Source: Portulaca oleracea
Taxonomy: Eukaryota > Streptophyta > Magnoliopsida > Caryophyllales > Portulacaceae
Length of the DNA stretch: 64,000 bases
Direction: 5' to 3'
NCBI GenBank assembly: GCA_029582165.1
Contig: CM055879.1
Location: 37,295,330-37,359,329, forward strand
This document shows, one piece after another, positions 34,790 through 45,833 of this stretch (its first letter is position 1; each line of letters opens with the position of its first letter). Below the pieces are notes generated by a model. The model did not search any database and had not been told where the DNA came from. It worked only from the letters and a program-made list of their open reading frames with translations. Made by a program: the position numbers and the translations under genes.

Positions 34790-35420
34790 ACTATTTTAGG
34801 GCTAATCCTCCAAACTACCCTCTTTATTGCTATGTGCTCTGCTATGTATAGGTGATTTAGATCAACCCTAATCATCTCTCTCATGGATTTCTTTAGTCTC
34901 CCACAATATTGCTAATGTCCAAGTTAAATCACAATCCCTTCATTAAAAGGGGTATCTTCACTTCTCCAAAGGACATGCCTAGACCATCTCATTCTACTAT
35001 CCCTCAACTTATCCCCCAATTAACGCTACCCTTAGTTTAGCTCGACAAACGATCTGGCATGTCCAATTTGGTATACCGCAGATCCACCGAATCATCCTCA
35101 TCCCCGCCACAATAAACCTTTTGGTAATGTATCTTCTTAATTAATCGCCTAACACTCTGCGTCGTACAACATTTTTGGTCTAACTACCCTACATTACACG
35201 TTACCTTGGCAGCCTTAAATTGAAGTAGAATTTTACACTCCCGAAACCGCTTTCCAATATTTCCAAACCAACCTTAATTCGATGTGTAGTATATCGGCAC
35301 TAATCTTCCCATGATCACTTTATAAGACGGAATCTAGCTAGGTATCTAAATTTCGCCACCGTCGGAGTGGCCACCCCTTCAATGCATGGTACTCATTGAC
35401 TGTGACTCTCGTTCCCAATT
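34790..35420 (-). pseudogene. Decayed LINE ORF2 C-terminal remnant
   Basis: On the minus strand, broken frames give MRMIRWICGI, then a stretch like NEMV-x-x-CPLEK, then YIAEHIAIKRVVWRISP. This order matches the region after the reverse transcriptase in plant LINEs (MRMLRWMCG ... ENRLRWFGHV ... W-x-x-x-I). Many stops and frameshifts show an old dead copy; the borders are unclear. Confidence 0.5.
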
Positions 35421-36651
35421 TATTATTACATCCTTGTTAATTAATCAATAATTTACTAATATATCCTTGTTAATTAGAACATGCTAGTTCTTTGCTTTGG
35501 TAAACTACTCATATTCGCTACTCCATTCAACTTCACACAATCGATCATACCCCGTGGTCCCGGTCTTATCTATTTTTATCCAAAACATACCTAAAGTTTT
35601 AAAATTTACATGCTAAATTTACATGCTACCTAACTTTACACATTTTCACCATAAATAAATAAATAAATAAAAACATACCAATATTTACCCAAAATTATCT
35701 AATCTTACTTTAATTTACTCAACTTCACCCTACTCATGGAAAGAAAAGAGTCTTAAATCATCTAACTTATTTTTGTATTATTACTGTAACTTTAATGCGA
35801 CAAACTTGATTTAATCGAGGTAAGTACTACAAAAGTTCACCCGTGTTCAACAACAGTTTTGTAGTAATATTCATTGTTCGGTGTTTTAACCAAATCAAAA
35901 TACGCATTAATCAGGTATTTATGTTTAATAAATTAGTCTAATAATCAACATTTTAAATAATGTTTAACATTTCAATTAGCGTTTCTAACACGTTAACATA
36001 GTTAGCATTAGGCCATTCCATAGTAGTGTTTCGTATTTTGTGTTTATCAAAACGTACCATTTCAAAAAATTTCATTGAAAATTATTTATACTTTTCAATT
36101 TACATTAATCATATACCGTGTACATATTCAAATGCTCATACGAACAACTATACACAACGCTCCCTAGCTAGCTAGACTACTATCCTTCTCATATATTTCC
36201 TCTAATGCTCCCATAAAATATATACACTTGACTTCTGCTAATTGTAGGTAGTATTCTCTCCGTTTTAAAGTCCATAATCGAATTAAAAATCTTTTTTTTG
36301 GGATAAATAAAACTCTTCATCCTAAGATTAAATGTATTACATCCATAAAAAAAAATATAAATGAATTATAATTTATATCAACCTAACTAAACATGTCACT
36401 GATAAATCAATATATTCAAGTCTAAAATGGTGAAAGTTTTAACCTCTATATCAACCAATTTGACATATATTGTCAGCCTAAATATATGACTGATACATCA
36501 AAAAAAAAATATGACAGATCAATAGATTACATCAAACTCTTTGATATTATCAGCCTAAATTTTACATATGCTAATCATGATTTATCAGAATTTTACATAA
36601 TTACAGAAGAGAACTGATAAAGGTGACAGATGAACAAATATAGTCAACGAA
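35421..36651. other. AT-rich spacer
   Basis: No gene or defined element. A half MITE-like end (TATTCTCTCCGTTTTAAAG) lies near 36251. Confidence 0.4.
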
Positions 36652-36722
36652 GCACCAGTGGTCTAGTGGTAGAATAGTACCCTGCCACGGTCCATACCCG
36701 GGCTCGATTCCCGGCTGGTGCA
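36652..36722 (+). tRNA. tRNA-Gly (GCC), slightly degenerate
   Basis: 71 nt with anticodon GCC and intact acceptor and D arms. There is one mismatch in the anticodon stem (GTACC/GGTCC) and the T loop reads CTCGATT (T54 to C). No T run follows; the next gene starts after 8 bp. It may be expressed only weakly or as part of a joint transcript with tRNA-Arg. Confidence 0.8.
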
Positions 36723-36730
36723 GATTTCTT

Positions 36731-36803
36731 GGTCGCGTGGCCTAATGGATAAGGCGCTCGCCTCCGGAGCGGGAGATTGTGGGTTTGAGTCCCACCGCGA
36801 TCG
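36731..36803 (+). tRNA. tRNA-Arg (CCG)
   Basis: A 73-nt cloverleaf: acceptor GGTCGCG/CGCGATC, D arm with TGGCCTAATGGATAAGG, anticodon stem CTCGC/GCGGG around CTCCGGA (anticodon CCG), T arm GTGGG-TTTGAGT-CCCAC and discriminator G. It is followed by TTCTGTTTTTT, a Pol III terminator. It appears functional. Confidence 0.95.
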
Positions 36804-37230
36804 TTCTGTTTTTTCCATTTCATTTTCCATTTCGTTTTTGGTTTTCTTCCAACTTGCAAATAAATCTTGTAATTTACTTATACTTATAATAAAAAATTCC
36901 ACTGGGAAACACTTCATTGCAGATAATTACTTTCAATGAGAGATTAAATAGCAATTGTAATTAACCCTGAATGGTTAGTATCAATTAATTAACGAAATAG
37001 TAATGACATATACACATAATTCAACTGAGAGATTAAATATATTACTCTCTTGTCAAGTTTTGAAACAACCAAGGTAATCAGGGTTAAAGTTTCTGCTAAT
37101 TTTATCTTAGATAATCAGTATATATAAGGAGCTAGAGTAAGATATGAATGGCAAAAACTCTTCCCTTGTGATTTAAGGCGCATACAATTTTAATTAGGGT
37201 TTAGCTCCTTGTCGGTCAAAATGACATATA
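36804..37230. other. Spacer between the tRNA pair and a nested transposon
   Basis: AT-rich, with nothing recognised beyond the tRNA terminator. Confidence 0.4.
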
Positions 37231-38659
37231 CTCCCTCCTTCCCATATTATCTGTCACTGTAACTAACTTTCTTTTTACTCATAATATCTGTCACTTTATA
37301 ATTCCAATGATGTTGGATAATTTCAAGTGTATGATAAGTTTAGTGGCTCGGTTTTATCTAAGTTAACTCATAAGATGGGCTTTTGGGTACAAGGAAAAGT
37401 CGGGTAGACTTTTCGGGACCTAATTAGCCCTATTAAGGGTAACATGGGTTTGTGTTACCTAGCAAGGAGATAACTTTGATAATATTTAGTCGGTTTATGC
37501 ATGGATTATTTAAGCATGCGTTCCTACATGTTATGAGTGGATAATAGTAATTTAATTATGTTATTATCTACATTATCCAATGATGACAAGAAATTCTATC
37601 CACTTGAAGAGGTGGTTGAACCTTATCCATATCAACCCTATCCAAGTGCCTCTTCATGGCTTATAAATAGGGTGGATATGATGCCATTTCAAGAGGATGT
37701 CAAATGGTGCCAAGTCTAAGAATTCCATTTGCAAGTTCTTGACATATGACCCATCATATTCATTCCAACGAGAATCCCATCTCCTTGGTTTTTAGTGGCC
37801 ACAATCTCTAAGGTTGACATGAGAGTATGTGTCTAAGTTCCTACAAGGCGAGTGTTTTATCCTGCAGACTATATACGGCAGTTATATAAGTCGAAGGAGA
37901 GAAGGTATGCCTTCGACTCACTTGAATACCCGAGTAAATTCCCATCCTACAACGAATTTACACCAACAGTCTTCGACTTATATATGATCGGGTTTTTGAG
38001 TCGAAGCATGACAAGATCAAGATCAAGATCAAGTAAAGAGATATTCATGGATGAATTTGATGGTCACAAGTTTGGCCGATTAAGTCACAATCATGAGATA
38101 AGTAATTTTTAATCCATGATTAATGGTTGCGTACAACAAATATGCTCGATCTCTTGTTTGGTGAGTACTTGCAAGATTAATAATTGATATTCTTGGCTGA
38201 CATGCGGATGGTTATTTCGTGATTATATTATCTTGGAGCATGTATGATGAGATCTTTGTATGGTTGATTTGCTATGTGTATACATGATTATCCAGGCATG
38301 ATGTGTTATTTGAATAACTACCATCAACCACTTGGTTTTATCCTTGACTGCTATATACGGCAGTTATATAAGTCGAAGGAGAGAAGGTATGCCTTCGACT
38401 CACTTGAATACCCGAGTAAATTCCCATCCTACAACGAATTTACACCAACAAATGACACATTAATTACTAATTTTTCAAATTAAGCTTATTAATTACATCT
38501 TTTTCTTCAATTTTTCTTTTTTATTCACCTTTTTCCTTTTTTTATTCACTATTTTATTCAAGTTTTATACATTTCCAATAAGCTAAATTAATGCAGATGG
38601 AAGTTTTCTTGGTTTTTGAAATTATGTCTAGAGTGACAATTAAAATGGGAAGGAGGGAG
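37231..38659. mobile_element. Stowaway-like MITE split by an LTR element
   Basis: Ends CTCCCTCCTTCCCATATTATC and, inverted, CTCCCTCCTTCCCATTTTAATTG, with TA flanks. Without the inserted LTR element and its 5-bp duplication it is 284 bp, matching the uninterrupted relatives at 31155-31437 and 46470-46763. Confidence 0.85.
37311..38450 (+). mobile_element. LTR-retrotransposon remnant (solo or rearranged LTR)
   Basis: It begins TGTTGG and ends CCAACA, with a perfect 5-bp duplication AATGA (37306-37310, 38451-38455) inside a MITE. A TATAAATAGGG box lies near 37660. The last 100 bp (38351-38450) is an exact copy of 37869-37968, which also ends in CCAACA. This suggests that 37311-37968 is one complete LTR of 658 bp and that only the 3' tail of the second LTR was kept. 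The 382 bp between shows no primer-binding site or coding region. Confidence 0.8.
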
Positions 38660-39047
38660 TATCTTGCTAAAATGAAATTCACAAGTTGTTAAAGTTTCGC
38701 GTTTTAATCTAAAAATTATATTTTTTACTGTATGAAAAGGGGAAGAAAACCATGCATCATTTACACTTAAAGATTAGGGCATACAATTCTATCCAGTAGG
38801 ACCAGTACTCCTTAGAAGGACAGTAATTAATTTGACCAGTTTGGATGATTTATGTAATCTGATTTAATTTTCTTCTCCTTTTTGGTATCCAAGCAATCTA
38901 TTTCACTCAGTTCTAAAATACTTGATGTACATACTGCAACAAAATTGAAACTTGAGCATCTTCAGCAAGGAGAGGGGGGGGGGGTGTTGTTACCTTCGAT
39001 TTGCTTGTATTAATTAAATTGAAACAAGAGAGAAGTTGTAATATATA

Positions 39048-39170
39048 TCAGATGAACCCAAGAGTTCCCCCAAACACTTCAGTTAGGGCAAAATGTATCC
39101 ATACTCATATATGGATAATCTCTTGTTTTGCCCTAAGGAAGTGTTTGGGGAGAACTCTAGGGCTACAGCT
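39048..39170 (-). ncRNA. MIR395: MIR395 precursor, locus F
   Basis: On the minus strand the 5' arm CTAGAGTTCTCCCCAAACAC and the 3' arm with the canonical 21-nt miR395 (39062-39082) pair along a long stem that continues through TTAGGGCAAAA/TTTTGCCCTAA, giving a terminal loop of about 30 nt. The stem sequence outside the miRNA differs from loci A, D and E, so this is an older family member. A TATAAATT box lies about 98 bp upstream on the minus strand. Confidence 0.92.
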
Positions 39171-39267
39171 GATGATGAAGTACTTGAACAAACATCTGCA
39201 CAGTAAACCCTAGCTAGCTGGATCTCCTCCTATGTTTTGACACAAAAATGAAAGCCATGATCCCTCC

Positions 39268-39275
39268 AATTTATA
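39268..39275 (-). promoter_or_regulatory. TATA box of MIR395 locus F
   Basis: TATAAATT on the minus strand, about 98 bp before the hairpin. Confidence 0.5.
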
Positions 39276-39279
39276 GTGA

Positions 39280-41025
39280 AAATGGGGGGCGAAGAGAATT
39301 ACTGAACCTGGTCACAACAATGGGCTAGGTTAAACAACCAACCCAAGTAACAGAGAGATATATGCATGGGAGAATAGCACCTGATCAGTAAGAGAGAATG
39401 AGAGCTCAGTGAGTGGTTCATTTTCACGCTACACACCATCAACTTTATGCCCTTGCTTAGTTGCTTTGCTTTATCCTCTCTTACCTACATTTCTGCTTAC
39501 ATTTGCCCTATTCCCCTTCTCAAAAGTTCATGTCCAGTCTTGTTAATAAAGCTATCAATTATTGTGGGTTTACTATTTATTTTTTGATGAATTTGATTCC
39601 CATATGCCCATATACGTAAATCAACCATGTACGCAAGTTAATAATTAAGCTAATATATTTTTTACTAATTAGTAATATACTATCATCAACTAGTTTACCG
39701 TTGAATACTCAATCCCCTAGTGAGTAATACTAATTACTATAAAGAGCAGATAAACTTTCTAATCGTGCATTAATTTGAATCTTGGTACGCGTCCTCTTTT
39801 GCTTTCTCAACTACATAGATCATGTTATATATATCAAGCTACAAATGTCTCTCAAGCTTATAAATTTCTAAACTATTTCAAACAGGAAATTATATCTTAC
39901 TCCTTAATTAGACTACTTGGTCCTGTTCTTTTGGTGAATATGTAGAATTTGGGTAAATAAGGTTGAATAAGTTTGAGTAGGTTTAGATACTTCATGTAAA
40001 AGTAGGCCATGTGAGTTATTTTAGAAGTAGAAAATTAAAGTTTTGTAGGTTTAGATAGTTTATATAGAAGTAGAAATAAGTAAAAGGTTGTTGCAAATAG
40101 TTTGCCCTTACGAAGAAGAACAATGTCTTAATCTCTGAAAGAAAAAGAACAAAATATCACATGATCGATTATAGCTACAAAGGTACTTCAACAACAACAA
40201 CAATGATGATTCATCTACACATTTCTAGTATTAAATGTTCAAATGTATTTTTTTTAGAGTTTGTTGTTGTTATAATCTATGATTTAGGATGATAATTAAG
40301 CTAGCAATTATCTATTATGAACTAAATTTAATGTGGACACCCTAATTAAATTGCTATCTTATAGCAGTAGTTCATCTACATTCTACATATTCATATCATG
40401 TGCATAATGCAAGAAGTTTAAATCATAATGCACAAATCGGTGAAATAAAAGTGATACTTTGCTTAAGGTGATGGACGAGCCATGTTTGAATCATGTGCTA
40501 ATCATTTCCTATTAAATATTGATGCATTGATTTTGTTCACTTGTTGTTCAATTTCCATTTAATGGAAAATTTTCGCTTCTACCAAAACTTGAATCTTAGT
40601 AAAAAAGTTGGATGATGGGAGTGATCGATACCTAGTTAACACCTCTTTGATATATCACAATCCAACTATTTCACACGCTGTAATATCCTCATATCTACGA
40701 TTCTACATTCACTCTTGAATCTTCATTCCATCTGCATTCATGTAACCTATGGCCCTGACCAGGTTCATTCCTAAAGTATCTTGATCAAAGAACAACATAC
40801 AACACTTGACACTAGAATGAAGAATCAACAGTCATTTCATCAAAAAAAAAAAAAACAACAACTACAACTTCATTGGATTCTTAAATATTACAAGGCAATA
40901 TCACGGCCCACGGCTATCTTTTTACTTTCCATATTCATGATGCTTCCAAATATAACAACACAAAGGAGCCTCCCATAAAAAGGAAATTAATTTCCAAATA
41001 TAACAACATAAAAAGCTTACTTATC
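39280..41025. other. Intergenic region
   Basis: No gene. About 39915-40130 (GTCCTGTTCTTTTGGTG ... CGAAGAAGAACAATG) resembles a nonautonomous element also seen near 7.7 and 19.6 kb. The right end holds the presumed 3' UTR of the PQQ-fold gene. Confidence 0.4.
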
Positions 41026-44000
41026 TTAAGCAACACAAAAAGCAAAGAGAGAATTTCCACGGTTCCAAGTAGGGTGAAACTTAGCCAGCAACACAGTGTA
41101 CCCGTGCCCAACAAACACACACCCATAACTCACCGACGCACCACCGTACACGGTGGCTCCGGTGTTGTAGGACCACACAATCTTCCCGGTCTCTGTGTGC
41201 ATGGCGTAGAACGGGCCCGTGGGGGCCACAGACCCGGCGAATAGGAGGTCATTGACTAGGGTTACGGGCCCATGGCTGGTCTCGTTGCTAGGGTTAGCCG
41301 TGGTCCATACGACCTTGCCCGTGTTGGCATCCAGGGCGACCCATGCTCCGGCAGTGGTGGTTTGGTTCGACGGGGCGAGCCTGAATGGGACCCGATCGCT
41401 GTTGACGATGTTGGTGTAGATCCGGTTACCATCTGTGGCTGCACCCCATACTCCACCGCCTTCCTTTCCTCCTGGTCCTGCTACCTGTATACAGACATCG
41501 TGTATATATGTAGCTATCAGATAATAATATATATGTCTTGAATCACGGTGTTTCTTAATCTTGAATTATATATCTACCATTTATATTTTTATGATTTTAA
41601 ATATTAATTTTTTAGTGATTGCACCTATTTGTCAATTATAAAGCAGTTTTTCTAATACAAAATTTAGAGGTAAGATTGCAATTTGTAAAAATCCCTAATC
41701 ATGTCAACCTTAACAAAAAAAAAATATTTTTATCCGTAATTCTATATTTATAAAAAATATAAATAAGAGAATTTTTATACATTGCTTCTGAGTGCTAATA
41801 ATGCTTAACCTAATCAAACATACTCCTCCGTCCCTTAATTGTCACTTTGAGGGTCTCAACAAAATTAGGGAGAAAAATATATAAAATTACTTATAAAGAA
41901 TTGATAATATCAATGTAAAATTGATAAAAATTAAATTAAAAATATAAAATAATAAATAATTAAATAAAGACAAGTTAATTAAATTGATAAATAAATAGGG
42001 ATGAAGGTAATAGTAGGTATGCCAAAACATAAGGTATAATCTTTAAAAAATTTACTAGACTCTAAAATGGATAAAGACAGAATCAATCAATTCCAATTAT
42101 AGTTAGAATGTCGAGTTTAAAAATGAAAATTGTAGACGACCTATATTTTTTCATACTTACATTAAACCAGACAATTTGACCATTGTCTCGATCCAAAGCC
42201 CAAACAAAGCCACTCTTCTGCACAACAGCCACAATATCTCGCCTATTTCCACCCGGGAAGATGCTAAGCAACATTGGTGCCTCTCCAAAGTCTGCATCTA
42301 AATTAGGCCCAGGAGGGCAATTAGGGTTACCAGGCACCAAACATGCAAAGTAAAACACATCATACCCTCCGAGCTGAAGGGCCCACTGGTAGCCCCCAGT
42401 GGCCAAATCGAGGGCGAAAACGGAGTTAAAATGGGCGTCGGGGGACGTGCATTGGTCCGGCTGGGTCGCCTTGGTTTGATTGTTTTGCCTTTCTTGGCAG
42501 TGCAGCACTTCAGGAGGGGCCGTGTAGAGGTTGCCAGTGGCAACATATACACGGTTCCTCATGATGTCAATAATGCGCTGCGGATAGCGGCCGGCATAGC
42601 CACCTAGTCGGCCACCGTTGTCGGGGACGGTGTAGGTTTGCCACATGATTTGCCCGGTTCGAGCGTTTAGCCTAGCTAGGCTACCTCGGAAGGTGCAACA
42701 TTCGGTTGGTGGGGCTTTTTCTTCTAGGGATGATACCCCTACATAGAAGCTCCTGTAGATGTATCAAATTATAGATCAAATTAACTAATGAATCTTCACT
42801 TAATTCTATAATTTGTTAGGAAAGTGTCCTAAAATCACTCAGTTTCTTGATCCCACAATTATTTGTTTCCTAATTGTATTAGGATATTAATTAGGTTTCC
42901 TTATTATGTTAGGTTTCCTAATTGTATTAGATTCTAAATCTAATTGGAGTGGAGTCAAGGTAGGTTTATAGGGAGTTTCCCTATAAATAGTGAGTCTTGT
43001 CCGCCTTGTTTGGTGTGGCCAATTTCGGGGGCACCTCCTGTGGGAGGAGGTGTATTCAGATATTCTGAGATTTCGTATTCCCATTGGTGAGAGAAGTTGT
43101 GAGAGTTTATGTGAGTTGTTATACTCTCTTTCTGTTGATCTCGGGGTGAGATCGTTCGTTGTAATCTCTACCAATAGTAGATTTGTTTGAGGTTGTGCCG
43201 CCCGTGGTTTTTTCCCGATTTGGGTTTCCACGTAAAAAATCTTTGTGTCCCCTTTATCTTGCACTTATGTATTTTATTTCGATATCAAGTAGTCATGGTA
43301 TATTTCGCTTCCGCTGATTACGTCGCTCTTATTAAAAAATCTAACATAATTATAGCCCATTTTTCTTTTTGTGGTGATCCTAAAACTATACCATAGTTTA
43401 GAGAAGATTCAATCATCAAAAAAAATTAAGCTGGAATTAAAGAATATGCCCTAATTAATGTAAGTAATAAGATATACGTTCTCCGCTCTTTTTTTTATCT
43501 AACTTCTTAGTTTATTTGTCATTTTACAATTCCAATAATATATTAATTATCACTTTATTTTATTTTACCATTAACATTCATTGATTCAACCCTAAGTTTT
43601 GGTTTTTGTTAAGCATATTTAGTTAATTTTCTCAGTAACTAGCATATAGATTTTTGTGATACATAAAAGACAGATAAAAAGAAACGGAGAGAGTATATAT
43701 AATCATACGTACCCCAAATAAGCAGTTCCAGACATGGTGATTAGGGCATAGGGATGAGGATCAAGCCTAGTCATCCAAACGAGGCTACCAGTCAACCGTT
43801 GGAGGGCGATGACGACAGCTGGGCCGTACATCCCGACGATCAACAGATCATCAGCAACCGTCGGTGTAGCCCTCGAGACGGTTATGTTAGAGATAGTGGC
43901 AACAGGGGCTAGCCCAGTGAGCTGCCCTAGGTTCTGCTTCCACACCAGGTTACCCGTGAAGGCGCTCACAGCGTATAAATTCCCATCCCATGCAGGAAAG

Positions 44001-44428
44001 TAGAGGGTTCCATCGTTGGATATGGCGGGAGTCGCGGTTATGTCGTTTCCTACGTTGAATTTCCACCGTAGATGTAGGAATCTGACGAAGTCGAGGGTTA
44101 ACAGTGGCTCTCCGTAGGGCCGAGCCCTCGTGTTCGCTAGGTTTCCTCCATGGTTGAACCACTGCAACAAGAATTCAGGAAAAAAAAATAAAGAAATATC
44201 GTCATGCATGGTTAAAATTACCAAATAATAATGTACGGATGCATCAGTCTCTCCACAAACAGAGATGAGTTGTTGTATTTGTATGAAGGTTCATATATAT
44301 ATGATTTTGAAATTTATACTTACAGTGCCGACGTCTGCTAGATTGACGTTTGGAAATGTGAGCAGGAAGAATGCAAGAAGATTGATGAGAAGATGAAGAG
44401 AGCAACTGAGATTAGTTTTGCATGCCAT
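41026..44428 (-). CDS. PQQ-repeat beta-propeller protein (polyvinylalcohol dehydrogenase-like)
   Basis: A secreted or apoplastic protein of the quinoprotein alcohol dehydrogenase-like superfamily. Exons on the minus strand are 44428-44324, 44161-43713, 42752-42161 and 41484-41026, all GT-AG; the total is 1605 nt, or 534 residues. Exon 1 encodes a signal peptide (MACKTNLSCSLHLLINLLAF, ending before ADVGT). PQQ-type blades recur as G-x-L-Y-F-x-x-x-D-G-x-L-Y-A-x-x-x-x-T-G-x-x-x-W patterns: TLYFPAWDGNLYAVSAFTG, FALDLATGGYQWA, FVWALDRDNGQIVW, WVALDANTGKVVW, FYAMHTETGKIVW. Plant members are annotated polyvinylalcohol dehydrogenase-like, but their substrate is unknown and PQQ binding is unproven. 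Intron 2 carries a solo LTR and a MITE, and intron 3 a MITE-like sequence. Confidence 0.9.
41823..42013. mobile_element. Stowaway-like MITE in PQQ-gene intron 3
   Basis: TA followed by CTCCTCCGTCCCTTAATTGTCAC on the left; a decayed right end near 42013 (AGGGATGAAGGTAATAG) followed by TA. Confidence 0.5.
42814..43346 (+). mobile_element. Solo LTR in PQQ-gene intron 2
   Basis: A 533-bp sequence begins TGTTAGG and ends CTAACA, with a perfect 5-bp target duplication TAATT (42809-42813, 43347-43351). CCCTATAAATAG near 42980 is the LTR TATA box, and the 3' third (GTTTTTTCCCGATTTGGGT, CACGTAAAAAATC) is typical of plant Copia LTRs. No internal retroviral sequence or second LTR is present, so it arose by LTR-LTR recombination. 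It is oriented against the gene. Confidence 0.88.
43477..43693. mobile_element. Stowaway-like MITE beside a splice donor
   Basis: Left end CGTTCTCCGCTC after TA; right end, inverted, CTCTCTCCGTTTC before TA. It lies in intron 2 of the PQQ-fold gene, ending 19 bp from the donor GTACGT of exon 2. Confidence 0.65.
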
Positions 44429-45676
44429 TGCATGGACTAACAAAAGCTTTCAAGGAAAGTGATCTATTAGGGCTTTTCCTCCTTTTTTGTACAATTGGTG
44501 TAGTATGATGCTTAATTATATAGGAATACCTTTTTCTTCCCTACATATTTTTTGGAGTATACGACAACTCATCATATTTTGAGTAAGGACAATTTTGACT
44601 AATTAGTTATGGTTAATTAGGTAGGAGTGGCTAGAGAGACAAGTACGTGTGAACACGCATGTTTTGTAGTCTAAATTGGACGTTTAAGCAGTAATTTTAA
44701 GCTAACTAAAAGGTCAAGAATGTAACAATAAGTTATAATAGTATAAAGTGAAATAAAGCGGTCAGAATATAATGCTAGGTAGCTTTGGAATTTGAGTCAA
44801 TTTTCGGTTAAAGTGGGATCACATGGAGCAGTATTTGAGCAAGTACACGATTATAAGGTGATAGTAGTAGTGTTATGTAAATAGAACACCTTTTACATTG
44901 TGTATGAAAACAATGTTTAGAAGGCAAAAAACATGTGAATAGACTCCTTAAAATGAGTTACTAGCCAACAGAAACTAATATGTTTGTTGGAAAATTGAAG
45001 CTATTCATCATGCAATTTTTGCATTAAGCACCCAAATTAGCTGTTTAAATCTGAAGATGATGTATCATGTGAATTGTGAAACCATTGAATTGGCATGGCC
45101 TCCTTTTGCATGCGTAGCTTTCTCCGAGTTTGTGTTGTACAAGGTGTGCAAAAGCATGCAGGTGAACGGTGGATGGCCAATTCATCAATTTAATACTATA
45201 TCATAACATGATTTTAATAAGGAAAATGATATGAGTTTTGGAATAAGACATATTTTAAGTATCTTGGCTTATTATTAAAATAAATTATCAGTCACCCATA
45301 TATTCATAAAATAGTCACTAAAACGTTATACATCTTAAAATAAATGTACGGTGAGACAGTTTTACATAAAAATAATGAAAATAATGCCATGTAAGATTTT
45401 GAGAGAGAATATTGGGAGAGCCAGTGATGCATGGTGGGAACAAACTAAAAGAAGAGGGTAGGAAAGCAAAAAGGCAGATGAGATGCAGATCAGAAACAGT
45501 GGCAGAGCAGTGCACTTATCCTGACCACTCACTGCATGCTGGCACCTCTCTTTCTGTCTCTAAGTTCACCTAGTTCAAACTCAGGGCTAGGTTCATTACC
45601 AAGGTGTTACACAAATGGGTCAATCTCTAGAATATTTAGGCTGATATATACTATCATATTTGAATCCTAGCAAGTG
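44429..45676. other. PQQ-gene 5' flank and spacer
   Basis: The presumed promoter of the minus-strand PQQ gene, then AT-rich spacer up to the MIR395 locus G promoter. No gene recognised. Confidence 0.4.
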
Positions 45677-45686
45677 TATATAAATA
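45677..45686 (+). promoter_or_regulatory. TATA box of MIR395 locus G
   Basis: TATATAAATA on the plus strand, 56 bp before the hairpin. Confidence 0.6.
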
Positions 45687-45741
45687 CACACAACAAGCTG
45701 CTGCTATGGTCTCATTCAATTCAACTATCAAGTTTCCATCC

Positions 45742-45833
45742 ATCAGGTGCTCCCTAGAGTTCCCCTGAACACTTCAATGGGGAAATTAATTTCCCCACTG
45801 AAGCGTTTGGGGGAACTCCCGGCTTCACTTGAT
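45742..45833 (+). ncRNA. MIR395: MIR395 precursor, locus G
   Basis: The plus-strand 5' arm CTAGAGTTCCCCTGAACACT is followed by a nearly loopless palindrome (TGGGGAAATTAATTTCCCCA). The 3' arm holds a miR395 variant at 45798-45818 reading CTGAAGCGTTTGGGGGAACT plus C, with C for T at position 7. The ends ATCAGGTG and CACTTGAT continue the stem. The seed-region change may alter target choice; it could also be compensated by G-U pairing on some targets. A strong TATA box lies upstream. Confidence 0.88.

Noticed and set aside
36663..36917. Minus-strand ORFs through the tRNA pair
   Set aside because: They run through two tRNA genes with clear cloverleaves; the protein is a by-product.
37969..38350. 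A full LTR retrotransposon body between two LTRs
   Set aside because: Only 382 bp, with no primer-binding site after the first CCAACA and no gag or pol similarity.
39048..39170. Locus F read on the plus strand as a miR395 gene
   Set aside because: The plus-strand 3' arm reads GGAAGTGTTTGGGGAGAAC, which departs from miR395; the minus strand gives the canonical 21-mer in the expected arm.
41219..41541. Plus-strand ORFs over PQQ exon 4
   Set aside because: They are antisense shadows of the conserved PQQ-fold coding frame.
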